Shown in pieces: positions 49,379 through 60,214 of a stretch of 64,000 nucleotides of DNA. Position 1 is the first letter of the stretch. Every line of letters starts with the position of its first letter. The DNA is from Streptococcus sp. Marseille-Q6470. GTDB taxonomy: Bacteria > Bacillota > Bacilli > Lactobacillales > Streptococcaceae. The notes under the pieces were generated by a model. The model was not told where the DNA came from. It did no database searches and worked only from the letters and a program-made list of their open reading frames with translations. A program made the position numbers and the translations under genes. The DNA lies in the NCBI RefSeq assembly GCF_946902905.1, contig NZ_OX336385.1:806001-870000 (forward strand). Reading direction: 5' to 3'.

Positions 49379-49396
49379 GTAACAGTCATCTGTTAC
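49379..49396. promoter_or_regulatory. perfect inverted repeat in the pflB 5' leader
   Basis: GTAACAG-TCAT-CTGTTAC lies a few bases after the expected pflB transcription start and before the ribosome binding site. It may be an operator or a 5' mRNA hairpin. Confidence 0.5.
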
Positions 49397-49408
49397 ATTC
49401 ATGTATTC

Positions 49409-49438
49409 AGTATAACACACAGTAAACGATTTCAACAA
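49409..49438 (-). promoter_or_regulatory. promoter of pflB
   Basis: -35 TTGTTG, 18 bp, extended -10 TGTTATACT. Confidence 0.7.
49421..49434 (-). promoter_or_regulatory. cre-like (CcpA) site in the pflB promoter
   Basis: TGAAATCGTTTACT matches the cre consensus TGWAARCGYTWNCW with one mismatch. It overlaps the 3' end of the -35 and the spacer. CcpA binding is inferred. Confidence 0.6.
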
Positions 49439-49591
49439 GTAAAATCACACTTTTTAACCACTTTCTTTTATAATACAGTTGCGTTTTTCTTATAAACTGT
49501 AGTATAGTTTTGAAAAAAGGTTGACTATTTCCTATTTTTTCAGAAAAGGGGTATAATAAAGCTAGCAAATCTATCAAAGAAAGGCCATTTC

Positions 49592-50653
49592 ATGCTGATA
49601 TTTCCACTGATGAATGATTTATCTCGTAAAATCATCCATATTGACATGGATGCCTTTTTTGCTGCTGTTGAAATTCGTGACAATCCCAAACTAAAAGGGA
49701 AACCAGTTATTATCGGTAACGATCCAAGAAAAACAGGTGGTCGAGGCGTTGTTTCAACCTGTAGTTATGAAGCGAGAGCATTCGGCATCCACTCAGCTAT
49801 GAGTTCTAAAGAGGCTTATGATCGTTGTCCTCAAGCCGTTTTCATTTCTGGAAACTACGAAAAATATAGGGAAGTTGGTCAACAGATTCGGGCTATTTTT
49901 AAACGATATACGGATAAGATTGAACCAATGAGTATCGATGAAGCCTATCTAGATGTGACCGAAAACAAGCTTGGTATCAAATCCGCTGTTAAAATCGCTC
50001 GTTTAATCCAGCAGGATATTTGGCAAGAATTACAATTAACAGCATCAGCTGGTGTATCATACAATAAATTTTTAGCTAAAATGGCAAGTGACTATCAAAA
50101 ACCTAAAGGTTTGACTGTCATTTTACCTGATGAAGCTGAAGATTTTCTCAAACAAATGGATATTGCTAAGTTCCACGGTGTAGGCAAGAAAACAGTCGAA
50201 AAATTGCATCATATGGGTGTAGTTACGGGAGCTGATCTTCTAGAAATCTCTGAAATTACTCTCATTGATCGTTTTGGTCGCCTCGGATTTGACCTATACC
50301 GTAAAGCTCGTGGCATAGATAATTCTCCAGTCAAATCAAATCGTATCCGTAAGTCCATCGGTAAAGAAAAAACCTACAGCAAAATTCTCAACATAGAAGA
50401 AGATATCAAAAAAGAGCTAAGTCTCCTTTCGGAAAAAGTCGCCCTTAATCTTCAAAAACACGAGAAATCTGGAAAGATTGTCATTTTAAAAATTCGCTAC
50501 TCTGATTTTTCCACCTTGACGAAACGAAAAACTTTAGAACAGCAAACGCAAGACCCTGAACAAATTGCTCAAAGCATTATCCAACTCTACGAAACACTGA
50601 GTGATAAAGACAAGGGTGTTCGCTTATTGGGTGTCACTGTGACTGGATTCTAA
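49592..50653 (+). CDS. dinB: DNA polymerase IV (Y family)
   Basis: The 353-residue Y-family polymerase has [19 protein letters not shown], the [14 protein letters not shown] steric region, [12 protein letters not shown] (catalytic acids) and a little-finger domain to the end. It is a translesion polymerase. The start [18 protein letters not shown] has AAAGG upstream and matches family length. No LexA/SOS-type box is seen; the sequence before it (GGGGTATAATAAAG) gives a -10 TATAAT only. Confidence 0.95.
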   Translation: MLIFPLMNDLSRKIIHIDMDAFFAAVEIRDNPKLKGKPVIIGNDPRKTGGRGVVSTCSYEARAFGIHSAMSSKEAYDRCPQAVFISGNYEKYREVGQQIRAIFKRYTDKIEPMSIDEAYLDVTENKLGIKSAVKIARLIQQDIWQELQLTASAGVSYNKFLAKMASDYQKPKGLTVILPDEAEDFLKQMDIAKFHGVGKKTVEKLHHMGVVTGADLLEISEITLIDRFGRLGFDLYRKARGIDNSPVKSNRIRKSIGKEKTYSKILNIEEDIKKELSLLSEKVALNLQKHEKSGKIVILKIRYSDFSTLTKRKTLEQQTQDPEQIAQSIIQLYETLSDKDKGVRLLGVTVTGF

Positions 50654-50654
50654 A

Positions 50655-50686
50655 AACCTTGAAGGAAAATTCCTTCAAGGTTTCTT
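50655..50686. terminator. bidirectional terminator between dinB and uppP
   Basis: The 12-bp stem AACCTTGAAGGA / TCCTTCAAGGTT has T-rich flanks on both sides. Confidence 0.88.
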
Positions 50687-50688
50687 TC

Positions 50689-51534
50689 TTATACAAATAA
50701 TCGAACAAAGCTATAAAGTAGTAAGACACTACCAAGAACAATACGGTATTTACCAAACACTGTAAAGTCGTGTTTTTTGACATAGCTGGTTAAGAAACGA
50801 ATAGCAACCATGCTGACTGCAAAAGCAACTACCATAGCTACCAAGAGCAAGAAGAATTGACCAAAGCTCAACACTTCTCCCGCTTTGATAAATTTAAAAA
50901 TCTTCAAAGCGCTGGCTCCAAACATAACTGGAATTCCTAGATAGAAGGTAAATTCAGTCACCACTGAACGACTAGTACCGTTCAACAAACCACCTACGAT
51001 AGTGGCACCTGAACGACTAGTACCTGGCAAAAGGGCCAAGACTTGGAAAAGTCCAATATAGAGGGCTGTTTTATACGGTAATTTGTCTAACTCAGTGACT
51101 GTTGGCTCAATTGCTTGCGCTTTGTTGCGTTTTTCAAGAAAGATAAAGGCAACCCCATAAACAATCAACATAATGGCTACTGATACCATATTGTGAAAGT
51201 GAGTGTCAAACCAATCATCAAACTTAAAGACTAGAAGCAGAGGTAAAGTCGCAACAAAAACTTTGGACCATAACTGCCAAGTTTTACGAACTTGTACCTT
51301 ATCCTTACCTGGTTTGAAGGGATTAAGCTTGTTAAAGTAGATAACCATAACGGCTAAGATTGCACCCAGCTGAATGACTACGTTAAACATAGACATGAAG
51401 GCTTCATTTTGATCTTTATACTGGATAAACTCTTCTGCTAAAATCAAGTGACCAGTACTTGAAATCGGCAACCATTCCGTAATTCCTTCAACAATACCAA
51501 AAAAGATTGATTTTAAAATTTCAAAAAAATACAT
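50689..51534 (-). CDS. uppP: undecaprenyl-diphosphate phosphatase
   Basis: The 281-residue membrane protein has about eight hydrophobic segments and two signature loops, [17 protein letters not shown] and [17 protein letters not shown]. UppP recycles undecaprenyl pyrophosphate for cell-wall synthesis and can give bacitracin tolerance. GGAGTAA precedes the ATG. It is downstream of the DUF2207 gene, with its own extended -10. Confidence 0.96.
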   Translation of the reverse strand: MYFFEILKSIFFGIVEGITEWLPISSTGHLILAEEFIQYKDQNEAFMSMFNVVIQLGAILAVMVIYFNKLNPFKPGKDKVQVRKTWQLWSKVFVATLPLLLVFKFDDWFDTHFHNMVSVAIMLIVYGVAFIFLEKRNKAQAIEPTVTELDKLPYKTALYIGLFQVLALLPGTSRSGATIVGGLLNGTSRSVVTEFTFYLGIPVMFGASALKIFKFIKAGEVLSFGQFFLLLVAMVVAFAVSMVAIRFLTSYVKKHDFTVFGKYRIVLGSVLLLYSFVRLFV

Positions 51535-51558
51535 AGATTACTCCTTTTTCTATTATCC

Positions 51559-51567
51559 ATTATATCA
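51559..51567 (-). promoter_or_regulatory. extended -10 promoter of uppP
   Basis: TGATATAAT lies 26 nt before the ATG (minus strand). Confidence 0.55.
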
Positions 51568-51595
51568 TACTTTTAAAGGCCGTGTTGAGTTTTCT

Positions 51596-53491
51596 TTAGA
51601 AAGCACCAACACTTCCACCACCGCCACCGCCTGAGAAACCACCACCAGAGCTACCGCTTCCGGATGATACAGAAAAGGTACTTGCTGTATTTGCGACCGA
51701 TGTGTATAGATTGATTTGAGTAGCAGATGTGTGAAATTGTTTATCCCACCCACAAGATACATAAAGATTCATAGCAGCATTTTCAAGTTGAATATTGTGA
51801 AGCTTCATGATTTTATTTACCTTCTTAGCGTATCCATAGAGAGTTGCATAGACCAAAAGACGATTCCAAACAACAATACTCTCTAGTTCAGCCTTATCAA
51901 GATGAGCAATATCCCGAAGCATATTTTCAAAACTTGTCCAGTGATAAACAACTTCTGCCCCTTCTTCATTTAAGACTCCATCACGAGAAGGTCCTCGAGT
52001 TACTAAATGAATCAAACCACTCGCTAGTAAACCAATTAAACCTAAGGAAAGTAAAGGAAGCGAGAAATAGCCATGTGTTCGAAAACTATAGTAGAAAATG
52101 ATAAGTCCGACAACACCTGTTACAGCCGAACAGACTTTCATTTTTTTCACAAGATTATTTTCTTTTTCCATTAAAGGTCGATAATAACTTGGAATTCGTA
52201 AAATGTTCACCTTGTCTCGAACACAACTTTGCATGCGTTCAAGTCGTCTCTCAAAGGAACGCTTGAGGTGCATGCCGAATTCTCGAATATGCTTCTCATC
52301 AGCTTCCTTAGCTCCATGGAATAAACCAGAAGAAACTTGATATTCAGGGAAAAGGTCTGAAAGAGCCAATTCTTTATTTGTAGAAAGAGTCATCCGCAGG
52401 CACTCCTTCTCAAAATTAGACAAACCTTTTTCACTGTTAATTTTGATCCAAGGCTCTTCTTCACCTTGAAAAATGGATAAATGCCCTCGATCGACTAAAT
52501 CTAACAAGGTTGCTTGGATTAGTTGTTCAAAGGTGAATTTACCAAACTTCTGCTTATTTAGAGGGCTAACTTCCTCTAAGGATGTTGAATAGATTGCTTC
52601 TGCCAAAACCATTGGAGGCAGGTCCATTGGGGGTTCGTAGAGACGATGATTCTTTGGATATACCTTTTTAAGAGTCGTATGCTGACGAAATTCTCTATAA
52701 TAGTGGATTGTTACTAGCAACAGAGCCGTAAAGAAGATTGGAAAAATCCATTTTATCATGACATTGGCCTGGACTTTTTCAGCCTTTATTTCTACCTCAA
52801 CTCTTTTAAAGTTACTTAGATTATCTTCGTCCAGTCCTTGGCTTGGAGCACTTGAGAAAGCTTCTCTCGGCCAATAGGCATATAGCTCAACTTGATGGTT
52901 TCTAGGAAGATTTTTCATCTTCACTCGATAAATATCGTTTACTTTTTCGACACTACCCTCATTGAGGAGTTTACCAGTATGGAAAAAGAGTTTCTCGGCT
53001 GGTTTGTCCGATGTTACTCGAAATTCTAAATCTTTAATATCCCCTGAACTATCTGTCAGTGGTTGCCAATTCAGCTCAGCAATATCCTGATATAAGAAAA
53101 GAAGATTTTTCAATTGCCAAGTAACAGTTACCCGAACAGTATCTCCTGCATTTCCCGGATTAAAAATGGTGACCTTGTAGCCTTCCTCTTCTTCCTTAGT
53201 ATATGAGAGGACATCCTGAACGATTTGCCCATTTTTAGATACAAGGACAGTTGGGTCATCATCAATCTCAAATCCCTTTGGCATCTTCCCTGCTTTACCG
53301 AGCCCAATCAATTGACCATTAAAATCATCTTTAAAATGGTAGGTAATTGTTTCTTGGAAAACTGCTGTATTATCTGCATGAATATTCAAATCCCCCTTAT
53401 AGGATAGAATGTCGAAGTCTACTGCAAAAACAAGGCTCGGGATAAATAGTAAAAAAGTAAATACCAGGGCAAGTAACCATCTCTTTTTCAT
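51596..53491 (-). CDS. DUF2207-domain membrane protein with Gly-rich tail
   Basis: The 631-residue protein has a signal peptide (cleaved about residue 23, VFA), an extracytoplasmic DUF2207 domain (about 25-225), a transmembrane segment (about 250-270) and a cytoplasmic region. Two more membrane helices follow (about 450-500), then a C-terminal low-complexity tail SSGGGFSGGGGGGSVGAF. The Gly tail is typical of the family. Function unknown. Start MKKRWLLALVF at 53491 after GGGA. No terminator is seen before uppP. Confidence 0.82.
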   Translation of the reverse strand: MKKRWLLALVFTFLLFIPSLVFAVDFDILSYKGDLNIHADNTAVFQETITYHFKDDFNGQLIGLGKAGKMPKGFEIDDDPTVLVSKNGQIVQDVLSYTKEEEEGYKVTIFNPGNAGDTVRVTVTWQLKNLLFLYQDIAELNWQPLTDSSGDIKDLEFRVTSDKPAEKLFFHTGKLLNEGSVEKVNDIYRVKMKNLPRNHQVELYAYWPREAFSSAPSQGLDEDNLSNFKRVEVEIKAEKVQANVMIKWIFPIFFTALLLVTIHYYREFRQHTTLKKVYPKNHRLYEPPMDLPPMVLAEAIYSTSLEEVSPLNKQKFGKFTFEQLIQATLLDLVDRGHLSIFQGEEEPWIKINSEKGLSNFEKECLRMTLSTNKELALSDLFPEYQVSSGLFHGAKEADEKHIREFGMHLKRSFERRLERMQSCVRDKVNILRIPSYYRPLMEKENNLVKKMKVCSAVTGVVGLIIFYYSFRTHGYFSLPLLSLGLIGLLASGLIHLVTRGPSRDGVLNEEGAEVVYHWTSFENMLRDIAHLDKAELESIVVWNRLLVYATLYGYAKKVNKIMKLHNIQLENAAMNLYVSCGWDKQFHTSATQINLYTSVANTASTFSVSSGSGSSGGGFSGGGGGGSVGAF

Positions 53492-53555
53492 CTTACATTC
53501 CCTTTCACGTTTTTTCACTATTATATCATTTTTTAGAACTTAAGGTTTGCTTGTA

Positions 53556-53584
53556 TTGAAAATCTCATCATTTTTAGATACAAT
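53556..53584 (+). promoter_or_regulatory. promoter of the glutamine-type ABC importer operon
   Basis: -35 TTGAAA, 17 bp, -10 TACAAT. Confidence 0.8.
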
Positions 53585-53621
53585 AGAGGGAGCCATTTTT
53601 AGACTAGAAATAGGAGAAAAC

Positions 53622-55187
53622 ATGAAAAAATTATGCTTAACTATCCTTGCTAGCCTAGCCCTGACCCTAGGACTAGTTAGCCAGGTCCAAGCCGATGAAT
53701 ATTTACGCATCGGGATGGAAGCAGCTTATGCACCCTTCAACTGGACTCAAGACGACGATAGCAACGGTGCTGTCAAGATTGACGGGACCAACCAGTACGC
53801 CAATGGTTATGATGTTCAAATTGCAAAAAAAATCGCTAAAGACCTCGGTAAAGAACCCCTCATTGTTAAGACAAAATGGGAAGGACTTGTTCCAGCTCTG
53901 ACTTCCGGTAAAATCGATATGATTATCGCTGGTATGAGCCCAACCGCTGAACGCAAGCAAGAAATTGCCTTCTCAAGTAGTTACTACACTAGTGAGCCTG
54001 TTCTCGTAGTGAAGAAAGACTCGAGCTACGCTAATGCTACTAGCTTAAATGACTTTGAAGGTGCTAAAATCACTTCTCAACAAGGTGTTTACCTTTATGA
54101 TTTGATTTCTCAAATTCCAGGCGCTCAGAAGGAAACTGCCATGGGAGATTTCGCTCAAATGCGTCAAGCCCTTGAAGCTGGTGTCATTGATGCCTATGTT
54201 TCTGAACGTCCAGAAGCCTTAACTGCTGAATCAGCAAATGCTAAGTTCAAAATGATTCAACCTGAACCTGGTTTTAAAACTGGAGAAGAAGATACATCTA
54301 TCGCTATCGGTCTACGTAAAGATGACGACCGTATCAGTCAAATCAACGCTAGCATTGAAACCATTTCTAAAGATGAGCAAGTTGCGCTCATGGACCGTAT
54401 GATAAAGGAGCAACCTGCCGAATCTACAACGACAGAAGAAAACAGTAGTAATTTCTTTAGCCAAGTTGCTAAAATTCTAACTGAAAACTGGCAACAACTC
54501 TTGCGTGGTGCTGGTATTACCCTTCTCATTTCAATTATCGGTACCATCGTTGGTCTCGTTATTGGTCTGGCTATCGGTATCTTCCGTACGGCACCTCTAT
54601 CTGAAAATCAATTTATTTTCGGTATTCAAAAACTAATCGGTTGGATTCTCAATATCTATATTGAAATTTTCCGTGGAACTCCTATGATTGTACAATCTAT
54701 GGTTATCTACTATGGAACTGCCCAGGCTTTCGGAATCAACCTAGACCGTACTCTCGCTGCTATCTTTATCGTTTCTATCAATACCGGTGCCTACATGACC
54801 GAAATCGTTCGTGGTGGTATCCTAGCTGTTGACAAAGGACAATTTGAAGCGGCAACTGCACTTGGTATGACTCATAATCAAACCATGCGTAAGATTGTTT
54901 TGCCTCAAGTTGTTCGAAATATTCTACCAGCAACTGGTAATGAGTTCGTCATCAACATCAAGGATACTTCTGTATTGAACGTTATCTCTGTTGTAGAACT
55001 TTACTTCTCAGGAAATACAGTAGCAACACAAACCTACCAATACTTCCAAACCTTTACCATCATCGCAGTTATTTACTTTGTCCTTACCTTTACAGTAACG
55101 CGTATTCTCCGTTACATTGAAAAACGTATGGATATGGATACCTACACAACAGGTGCTAACCAAATGCAAACGGAGGATTTGAAATAA
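53622..55187 (+). CDS. amino-acid ABC importer, fused substrate-binding and permease protein
   Basis: The 521-residue fusion has a signal peptide ([20 protein letters not shown]...QADE), a family 3 substrate-binding domain (about 27-270, [14 protein letters not shown]) and a HisM-type permease domain (about 305-520). The permease has the EAA loop ([20 protein letters not shown]). This layout is that of GlnP-like importers for Gln/Glu or similar polar amino acids; specificity is inferred only. The start at 53622 follows TAGGAGAAA. The stop overlaps the ATPase ATG by one base. Confidence 0.92.
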   Translation: MKKLCLTILASLALTLGLVSQVQADEYLRIGMEAAYAPFNWTQDDDSNGAVKIDGTNQYANGYDVQIAKKIAKDLGKEPLIVKTKWEGLVPALTSGKIDMIIAGMSPTAERKQEIAFSSSYYTSEPVLVVKKDSSYANATSLNDFEGAKITSQQGVYLYDLISQIPGAQKETAMGDFAQMRQALEAGVIDAYVSERPEALTAESANAKFKMIQPEPGFKTGEEDTSIAIGLRKDDDRISQINASIETISKDEQVALMDRMIKEQPAESTTTEENSSNFFSQVAKILTENWQQLLRGAGITLLISIIGTIVGLVIGLAIGIFRTAPLSENQFIFGIQKLIGWILNIYIEIFRGTPMIVQSMVIYYGTAQAFGINLDRTLAAIFIVSINTGAYMTEIVRGGILAVDKGQFEAATALGMTHNQTMRKIVLPQVVRNILPATGNEFVINIKDTSVLNVISVVELYFSGNTVATQTYQYFQTFTIIAVIYFVLTFTVTRILRYIEKRMDMDTYTTGANQMQTEDLK

Positions 55188-55927
55188 TGAATCAACCCAT
55201 TCTTGAAATCAAACACCTCAAAAAATCCTATGGACAAAACGAGGTCCTAAAAGACATCTCCCTCACTATTCATAAAGGAGAAGTGATTTCTATCATCGGA
55301 AGTTCCGGTAGTGGTAAATCAACCTTCCTACGTTCTATCAACCTTCTCGAAACTCCAACTGAAGGTGAAATCCTTTATCACGGTGAAAACGTCCTTGAAA
55401 AAGGATATAACCTTACTCACTACCGTGAAAAACTAGGTATGGTTTTCCAGTCCTTTAATCTTTTTGAAAATCTCAATGTTCTCGAAAATACGATTGTGGC
55501 ACAGACAACTGTTCTCAAACGTGACCACTCAGAGGCAGAGAAAATTGCAAAAGAAAACCTTGAAAAGGTTGGTATGGGAGAACGTTTCTGGCAAGCCAAA
55601 CCAAAGCAACTTTCTGGTGGTCAAAAGCAACGTGTGGCTATTGCTCGTGCTCTTTCTATGAATCCTGATGCCATTCTCTTTGACGAGCCTACATCAGCCC
55701 TCGACCCTGAAATGGTCGGCGAAGTTCTCAAAATCATGCAAGAACTAGCTCAAGAAGGCTTGACTATGATCGTTGTAACCCACGAAATGGAATTTGCTCG
55801 CGATGTATCAAACCGTGTTATCTTTATGGATAAGGGGGTTATTGCAGAAGAAGGTAAACCTGAAGAGCTATTTACCAATCCTAAAGAAGAACGCACCAAA
55901 GAATTTTTACAACGCTATCTTGGATAA
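55187..55927 (+). CDS. amino-acid ABC importer ATPase (GlnQ-like)
   Basis: The 246-residue ATPase has Walker [11 protein letters not shown]-loop MVFQSFNLF, signature LSGGQKQR, Walker [15 protein letters not shown] and the switch His in VVTHEMEFA. It drives the fused transporter encoded upstream. The start overlaps the upstream stop (TAATG). Confidence 0.95.
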   Translation: MNQPILEIKHLKKSYGQNEVLKDISLTIHKGEVISIIGSSGSGKSTFLRSINLLETPTEGEILYHGENVLEKGYNLTHYREKLGMVFQSFNLFENLNVLENTIVAQTTVLKRDHSEAEKIAKENLEKVGMGERFWQAKPKQLSGGQKQRVAIARALSMNPDAILFDEPTSALDPEMVGEVLKIMQELAQEGLTMIVVTHEMEFARDVSNRVIFMDKGVIAEEGKPEELFTNPKEERTKEFLQRYLG

Positions 55928-55930
55928 TCA

Positions 55931-55957
55931 AAAAAGACTGCAACCTGCAGTCTTTTT
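55931..55957 (+). terminator. terminator of the ABC importer operon
   Basis: The stem AAGACTGCA-ACC-TGCAGTCTT is followed by a T-run. Confidence 0.88.
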
Positions 55958-55975
55958 ATATTTCCTAAAATGAAA

Positions 55976-56002
55976 AGGCAGGTTCTTTTCGAACCTGCCT
56001 AT
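55976..56002 (-). terminator. terminator of the small HTH-like gene
   Basis: The 9-bp stem GGCAGGTTC / GAACCTGCC has a 5-nt loop, then TTTTCATTTT on the minus strand. Confidence 0.75.
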
Positions 56003-56011
56003 ATCCAAAGA

Positions 56012-56227
56012 CTAATCTTCAAATTTTTCATGATTTTTGTCGTAGAAATCAATTAAGCCGAGGGCTGTTTCAAAGGAAATGTTTTTAACTTTTGCACGTC
56101 CTTGAGCTAAAGCAATGATAGACATTTCACGTGCATTTGTTTCCTTAGAAATACGATACCCTGTGATTTTTTTATCACGAACCCAGCTAACAACTGATTC
56201 TACTTTTTCAAAGTTAGACTTAGCCAT
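56012..56227 (-). CDS. small helix-turn-helix-like protein
   Basis: The 71-residue protein has the segment ITGYRISKETNAREMSIIAL, which resembles the short phage-like or streptococcal HTH proteins with a typical ITGYxIxKETG motif, and a C-terminal FETALGLIDFYDKNHEKF. DNA binding is plausible but not proven. AGGAG precedes the ATG; the promoter is at 56261. It is a single gene downstream of the SPFH gene on the same strand. Confidence 0.7.
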   Translation of the reverse strand: MAKSNFEKVESVVSWVRDKKITGYRISKETNAREMSIIALAQGRAKVKNISFETALGLIDFYDKNHEKFED

Positions 56228-56260
56228 GTTATTCTCCTATTTTTTTCTTTGCGCTATTTC

Positions 56261-56289
56261 ATTCTATATGTTTTTATAAGTATTGTCAA
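56261..56289 (-). promoter_or_regulatory. promoter of the small HTH-like gene
   Basis: -35 TTGACA, 17 bp, -10 TAGAAT. Confidence 0.7.
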
Positions 56290-56332
56290 TAAAAACGCAT
56301 ACATACACTGAATTAAAGCGCTCAGAACACAA

Positions 56333-57238
56333 TTATTTGGCTTTTAAAGCCGATAATATATGGGTCCGTATATCTTCAACTCCATTAGGATTTGCTGGCA
56401 AGAATATAGTATTATTTCCTTGTTTGTCTGCAAAATTATTCAATGTATCTAAATACTGATTGGTTAATAGGATTGACATAATTTGTTCTTCAGTTAATTC
56501 GACATTAGCTCCTTTTAACTCTTTAATAGAATCAGCAAGTCCATCAACAATTGCTTTCCGCTGCTCTGCGATCCCCACACCATGAAGACGATCTTTTTCT
56601 GCCTCAGCTTCTGCCGCTGTAACGATCTTTATTTTGTCTGCTTCAGCCAATTCTTGAGCGGCCACTCTCTTACGTTGAGCTGCATTGATTTCGTTCATTG
56701 ATTGTTTGACTTCTGCATCCGGCTCAACTTTGGTAATGAGCGTCTTAACGATAATATACCCATACGTTGACATTTCTTCCGCTACTTGTTTTTGAACTTC
56801 TAATGCAATTTCATCTTTTTTCTCAAACAATTCATCCAAAGTTAATCTAGGAACAGATGAGCGTAATGCATCTTCAATATAAGATTTAATTTGAGCTTCC
56901 GGTCTCATCAATTTATAGTAAGCATCTGTAACGTTTTGCTCATTTACACGGTATTGAGTTGCGACATTCATGGTCACAAAAACGTTATCTTGGGTTTTGG
57001 TTTCAACTACGATTTCACTTTGTAAAAGGCGTAGCTGTACACGAGCTGCAATTTTGTCAATGCCAAATGGTGCTCGCAGATGAATACCACTATTACTTAA
57101 CTTTTGATATTTACCAAATCGTTCGATAATGGCAACAGATTGTTGACGAACGACATAAACAGAACTTACTAAAGTAACTCCCACAATAAGCATTAGAATT
57201 AATACAACAAGTATAACTGGTAAAACTGGTAAAACCAT
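56333..57238 (-). CDS. SPFH/band 7 domain membrane protein
   Basis: The 301-residue protein has an N-terminal transmembrane helix (about 5-28), then an SPFH domain (VVRQQSVAIIERFGKYQKLS) and a helical, charged C-terminal half (QRKRVAAQELAEADKIKIV) like HflC/stomatin-type proteins. The family scaffolds membrane microdomains or proteases; the role here is unknown. GGGGGAG precedes the ATG, with a promoter at 57265. Confidence 0.88.
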   Translation of the reverse strand: MVLPVLPVILVVLILMLIVGVTLVSSVYVVRQQSVAIIERFGKYQKLSNSGIHLRAPFGIDKIAARVQLRLLQSEIVVETKTQDNVFVTMNVATQYRVNEQNVTDAYYKLMRPEAQIKSYIEDALRSSVPRLTLDELFEKKDEIALEVQKQVAEEMSTYGYIIVKTLITKVEPDAEVKQSMNEINAAQRKRVAAQELAEADKIKIVTAAEAEAEKDRLHGVGIAEQRKAIVDGLADSIKELKGANVELTEEQIMSILLTNQYLDTLNNFADKQGNNTIFLPANPNGVEDIRTHILSALKAK

Positions 57239-57264
57239 GGGAATCTCCCCCTTTCTTCACTTAC

Positions 57265-57293
57265 ATTATAGCACTCGTATATAGGTTAGGCAA
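57265..57293 (-). promoter_or_regulatory. promoter of the SPFH gene
   Basis: -35 TTGCCT, 17 bp, extended -10 TGCTATAAT. Confidence 0.75.
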
Positions 57294-57320
57294 ATGATAT
57301 GATAAAAATTTTATAGTATA

Positions 57321-58571
57321 TTAAACAAGCATATTATATAGAGTTTCGTTCCCATTTAAGTTAATATAAGACGGATCGAATTTTTCCATTCGATGAATCA
57401 AACCCGCATAATCATGCTTGTTAGCAAGAGCAATCCCGATTAAGACTGGTCCTGTTCCCTTGCTGGCACGTTTAATATACTCAAAACGAGTGATATCATC
57501 ATTTGGCCCCAAGATATCATTTACAAATTCTCGAAGAGCCCCTGGACGTTGTGGGAAGTTGACTACAAAGTAATGCTTGATACCATCGTAAATCAAGGCA
57601 CGCTCTTCCATCTCTGGCATACGGTTGATATCGTTATTTCCTCCAGAAATGATACAACAAATAGTCTTTCCTTTTATATAGTCTGACAGTACTTCCAGAG
57701 CCGCCACACTAGCAGCACCAGCAGGCTCAGCCACAATCCCTTGTTTAGAATAAAGATCTATCAAGGTCTCAGAGATTAAGCCTTCATCCACTCCGATTAG
57801 CGTTTCAACATTTTTACGGGTTGCTTCATAGGTCAATTGTCCAACCTTCTGCACAGCGATCCCGTCTGCAAACTTATCAATTTCTTTGAGTTTAACGGGA
57901 CCTCCAGCCTCAAATGCCGCCTTCATGGAACGAGCTCCGTTAGCTTCTACACCAAGAACTTCAATAGCAGGATTCGTTTCCTTTATATAAGTAGAAACTC
58001 CTGCAATGAGTCCTCCACCTCCTACAGGAACCAAGACAGTATCAAAATCAATGGATTCTTTTCGCGCTTCTTCTAAAATTTCATAAGCTACTGTTCCTTG
58101 TCCTGCTTGAACATAAGGATCATCAAAAGGATCAATAAAGGTACGATTTTCAGCGACTGTAAACTCTTGAGCAGCCTTGGCAGATGCATCAAAGGTATCT
58201 CCTACCAACTTAATCGTTACAAAATCACCACCAAAGAAACGAACCTGACCAATTTTTTGTTGAGGTGTTGTAATTGGCATAAAGATTGTTGCAGGAATCT
58301 TCATCTCATTACATGTGTAAGCAACTCCTTGGGCGTGATTTCCCGCTGAAGCACACACTACACCACGTTCGCGTTCTTCTTTGTTTAATTGTGAAATCGC
58401 ATAATAAGCACCACGAATCTTAAATGACCGAACACGTTGAGCATTTTCTTTCTTGAGATAAATTTTAGCTCCGTATTTCTCTGATAAGTAATGATCATAT
58501 TCTAACGGTGTATTGACTACTACACCACTCAATACTTTATGGGCTTTTACCACATCTTTTGCACTAAGCAT
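57321..58571 (-). CDS. ilvA: threonine ammonia-lyase (threonine dehydratase)
   Basis: The 416-residue PLP enzyme has the catalytic lysine in RSFKIRGAYYA, phosphate loop SAGNHAQGVA and GGGGLIAG. One ACT-like regulatory domain follows (about 330-410, VNFPQRPGALREFVND). It makes 2-oxobutanoate for isoleucine. GGAGA precedes the ATG. It is last in ilvBNCA, after a hairpin at 58605-58628, and has no visible promoter of its own. Confidence 0.95.
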   Translation of the reverse strand: MLSAKDVVKAHKVLSGVVVNTPLEYDHYLSEKYGAKIYLKKENAQRVRSFKIRGAYYAISQLNKEERERGVVCASAGNHAQGVAYTCNEMKIPATIFMPITTPQQKIGQVRFFGGDFVTIKLVGDTFDASAKAAQEFTVAENRTFIDPFDDPYVQAGQGTVAYEILEEARKESIDFDTVLVPVGGGGLIAGVSTYIKETNPAIEVLGVEANGARSMKAAFEAGGPVKLKEIDKFADGIAVQKVGQLTYEATRKNVETLIGVDEGLISETLIDLYSKQGIVAEPAGAASVAALEVLSDYIKGKTICCIISGGNNDINRMPEMEERALIYDGIKHYFVVNFPQRPGALREFVNDILGPNDDITRFEYIKRASKGTGPVLIGIALANKHDYAGLIHRMEKFDPSYINLNGNETLYNMLV

Positions 58572-58604
58572 AATCTTCTCCTTAATTCGTTTTCAAGATA
58601 AAAA

Positions 58605-58628
58605 GCGGGTTAGGTACCCCCAACTCGC
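58605..58628 (-). terminator. hairpin between ilvC and ilvA, possible partial terminator
   Basis: On the minus strand, GCGAGTTGGGGG...CCTAACCCGC forms a stem with one mismatch and one G-U pair and is followed by TTTTT. Confidence 0.55.
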
Positions 58629-58650
58629 CTTCTATCTTTATTCTCAAAAA

Positions 58651-59715
<1,065 letters not shown>

Positions 59716-59737
59716 TTAACAAATTTAGGTTGGATTT

Positions 59738-60214
59738 TTAATCACGGGTAAATCCAGTTGCACCCGTACGAGCGATATTCTTGATACCGTATGGTCGAAT
59801 AACTCGAATCAAAGCTTCACTCTTTTCAGCATTCCCAGTCATCTGAACTGTAATGGAACTTGGAGCCACATCAACAACAGTTGCACGGAAAGGCTGGATA
59901 ATAGCTAAAATTTCTGCTCGCTTTTCAGCTGGTGCTGCAACCTTTATCAAGATTACTTCGCGCTCCAAGTGTGGTTTATCTGTGATATCACGGACACGAA
60001 TCACGTCGACCTGACGGTTGAGTTGTTTGATGATTTGCTCCACTTCATCGTGAGATGCAACATCAATGATAATGGTAATCCGTGACACATTAGGATTTTC
60101 TGTCGCCCCTACCGAGATACTCTCAATATTGACTTGGCGTCTAGACAAGACACCGGTAAAACGATTGAGAACTCCTGACCGGTTTTGAAGTTTGGCTGTT
60201 AACATTCTACGCAT
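59738..60214 (-). CDS. ilvN: acetolactate synthase small (regulatory) subunit
   Basis: The 158-residue protein has an N-terminal ACT domain (NRSGVLNRFTGVLSRRQVNI) for valine feedback and a C-terminal ALS_ss domain. It stabilises and regulates IlvB. The start overlaps the ilvB stop by 8 nt, so stoichiometry is kept by coupling. Confidence 0.95.
   Translation of the reverse strand: MRRMLTAKLQNRSGVLNRFTGVLSRRQVNIESISVGATENPNVSRITIIIDVASHDEVEQIIKQLNRQVDVIRVRDITDKPHLEREVILIKVAAPAEKRAEILAIIQPFRATVVDVAPSSITVQMTGNAEKSEALIRVIRPYGIKNIARTGATGFTRD

Noticed and set aside
49530..49591. SOS (LexA-type) box before dinB
   Set aside because: No match to a LexA/DinR box was found; only a TATAAT -10 is present.
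51600..51680. Short-repeat tract of CCACCACCGCC type
   Set aside because: It is the Gly-rich tail of the DUF2207 protein read on the other strand, not an intergenic repeat.
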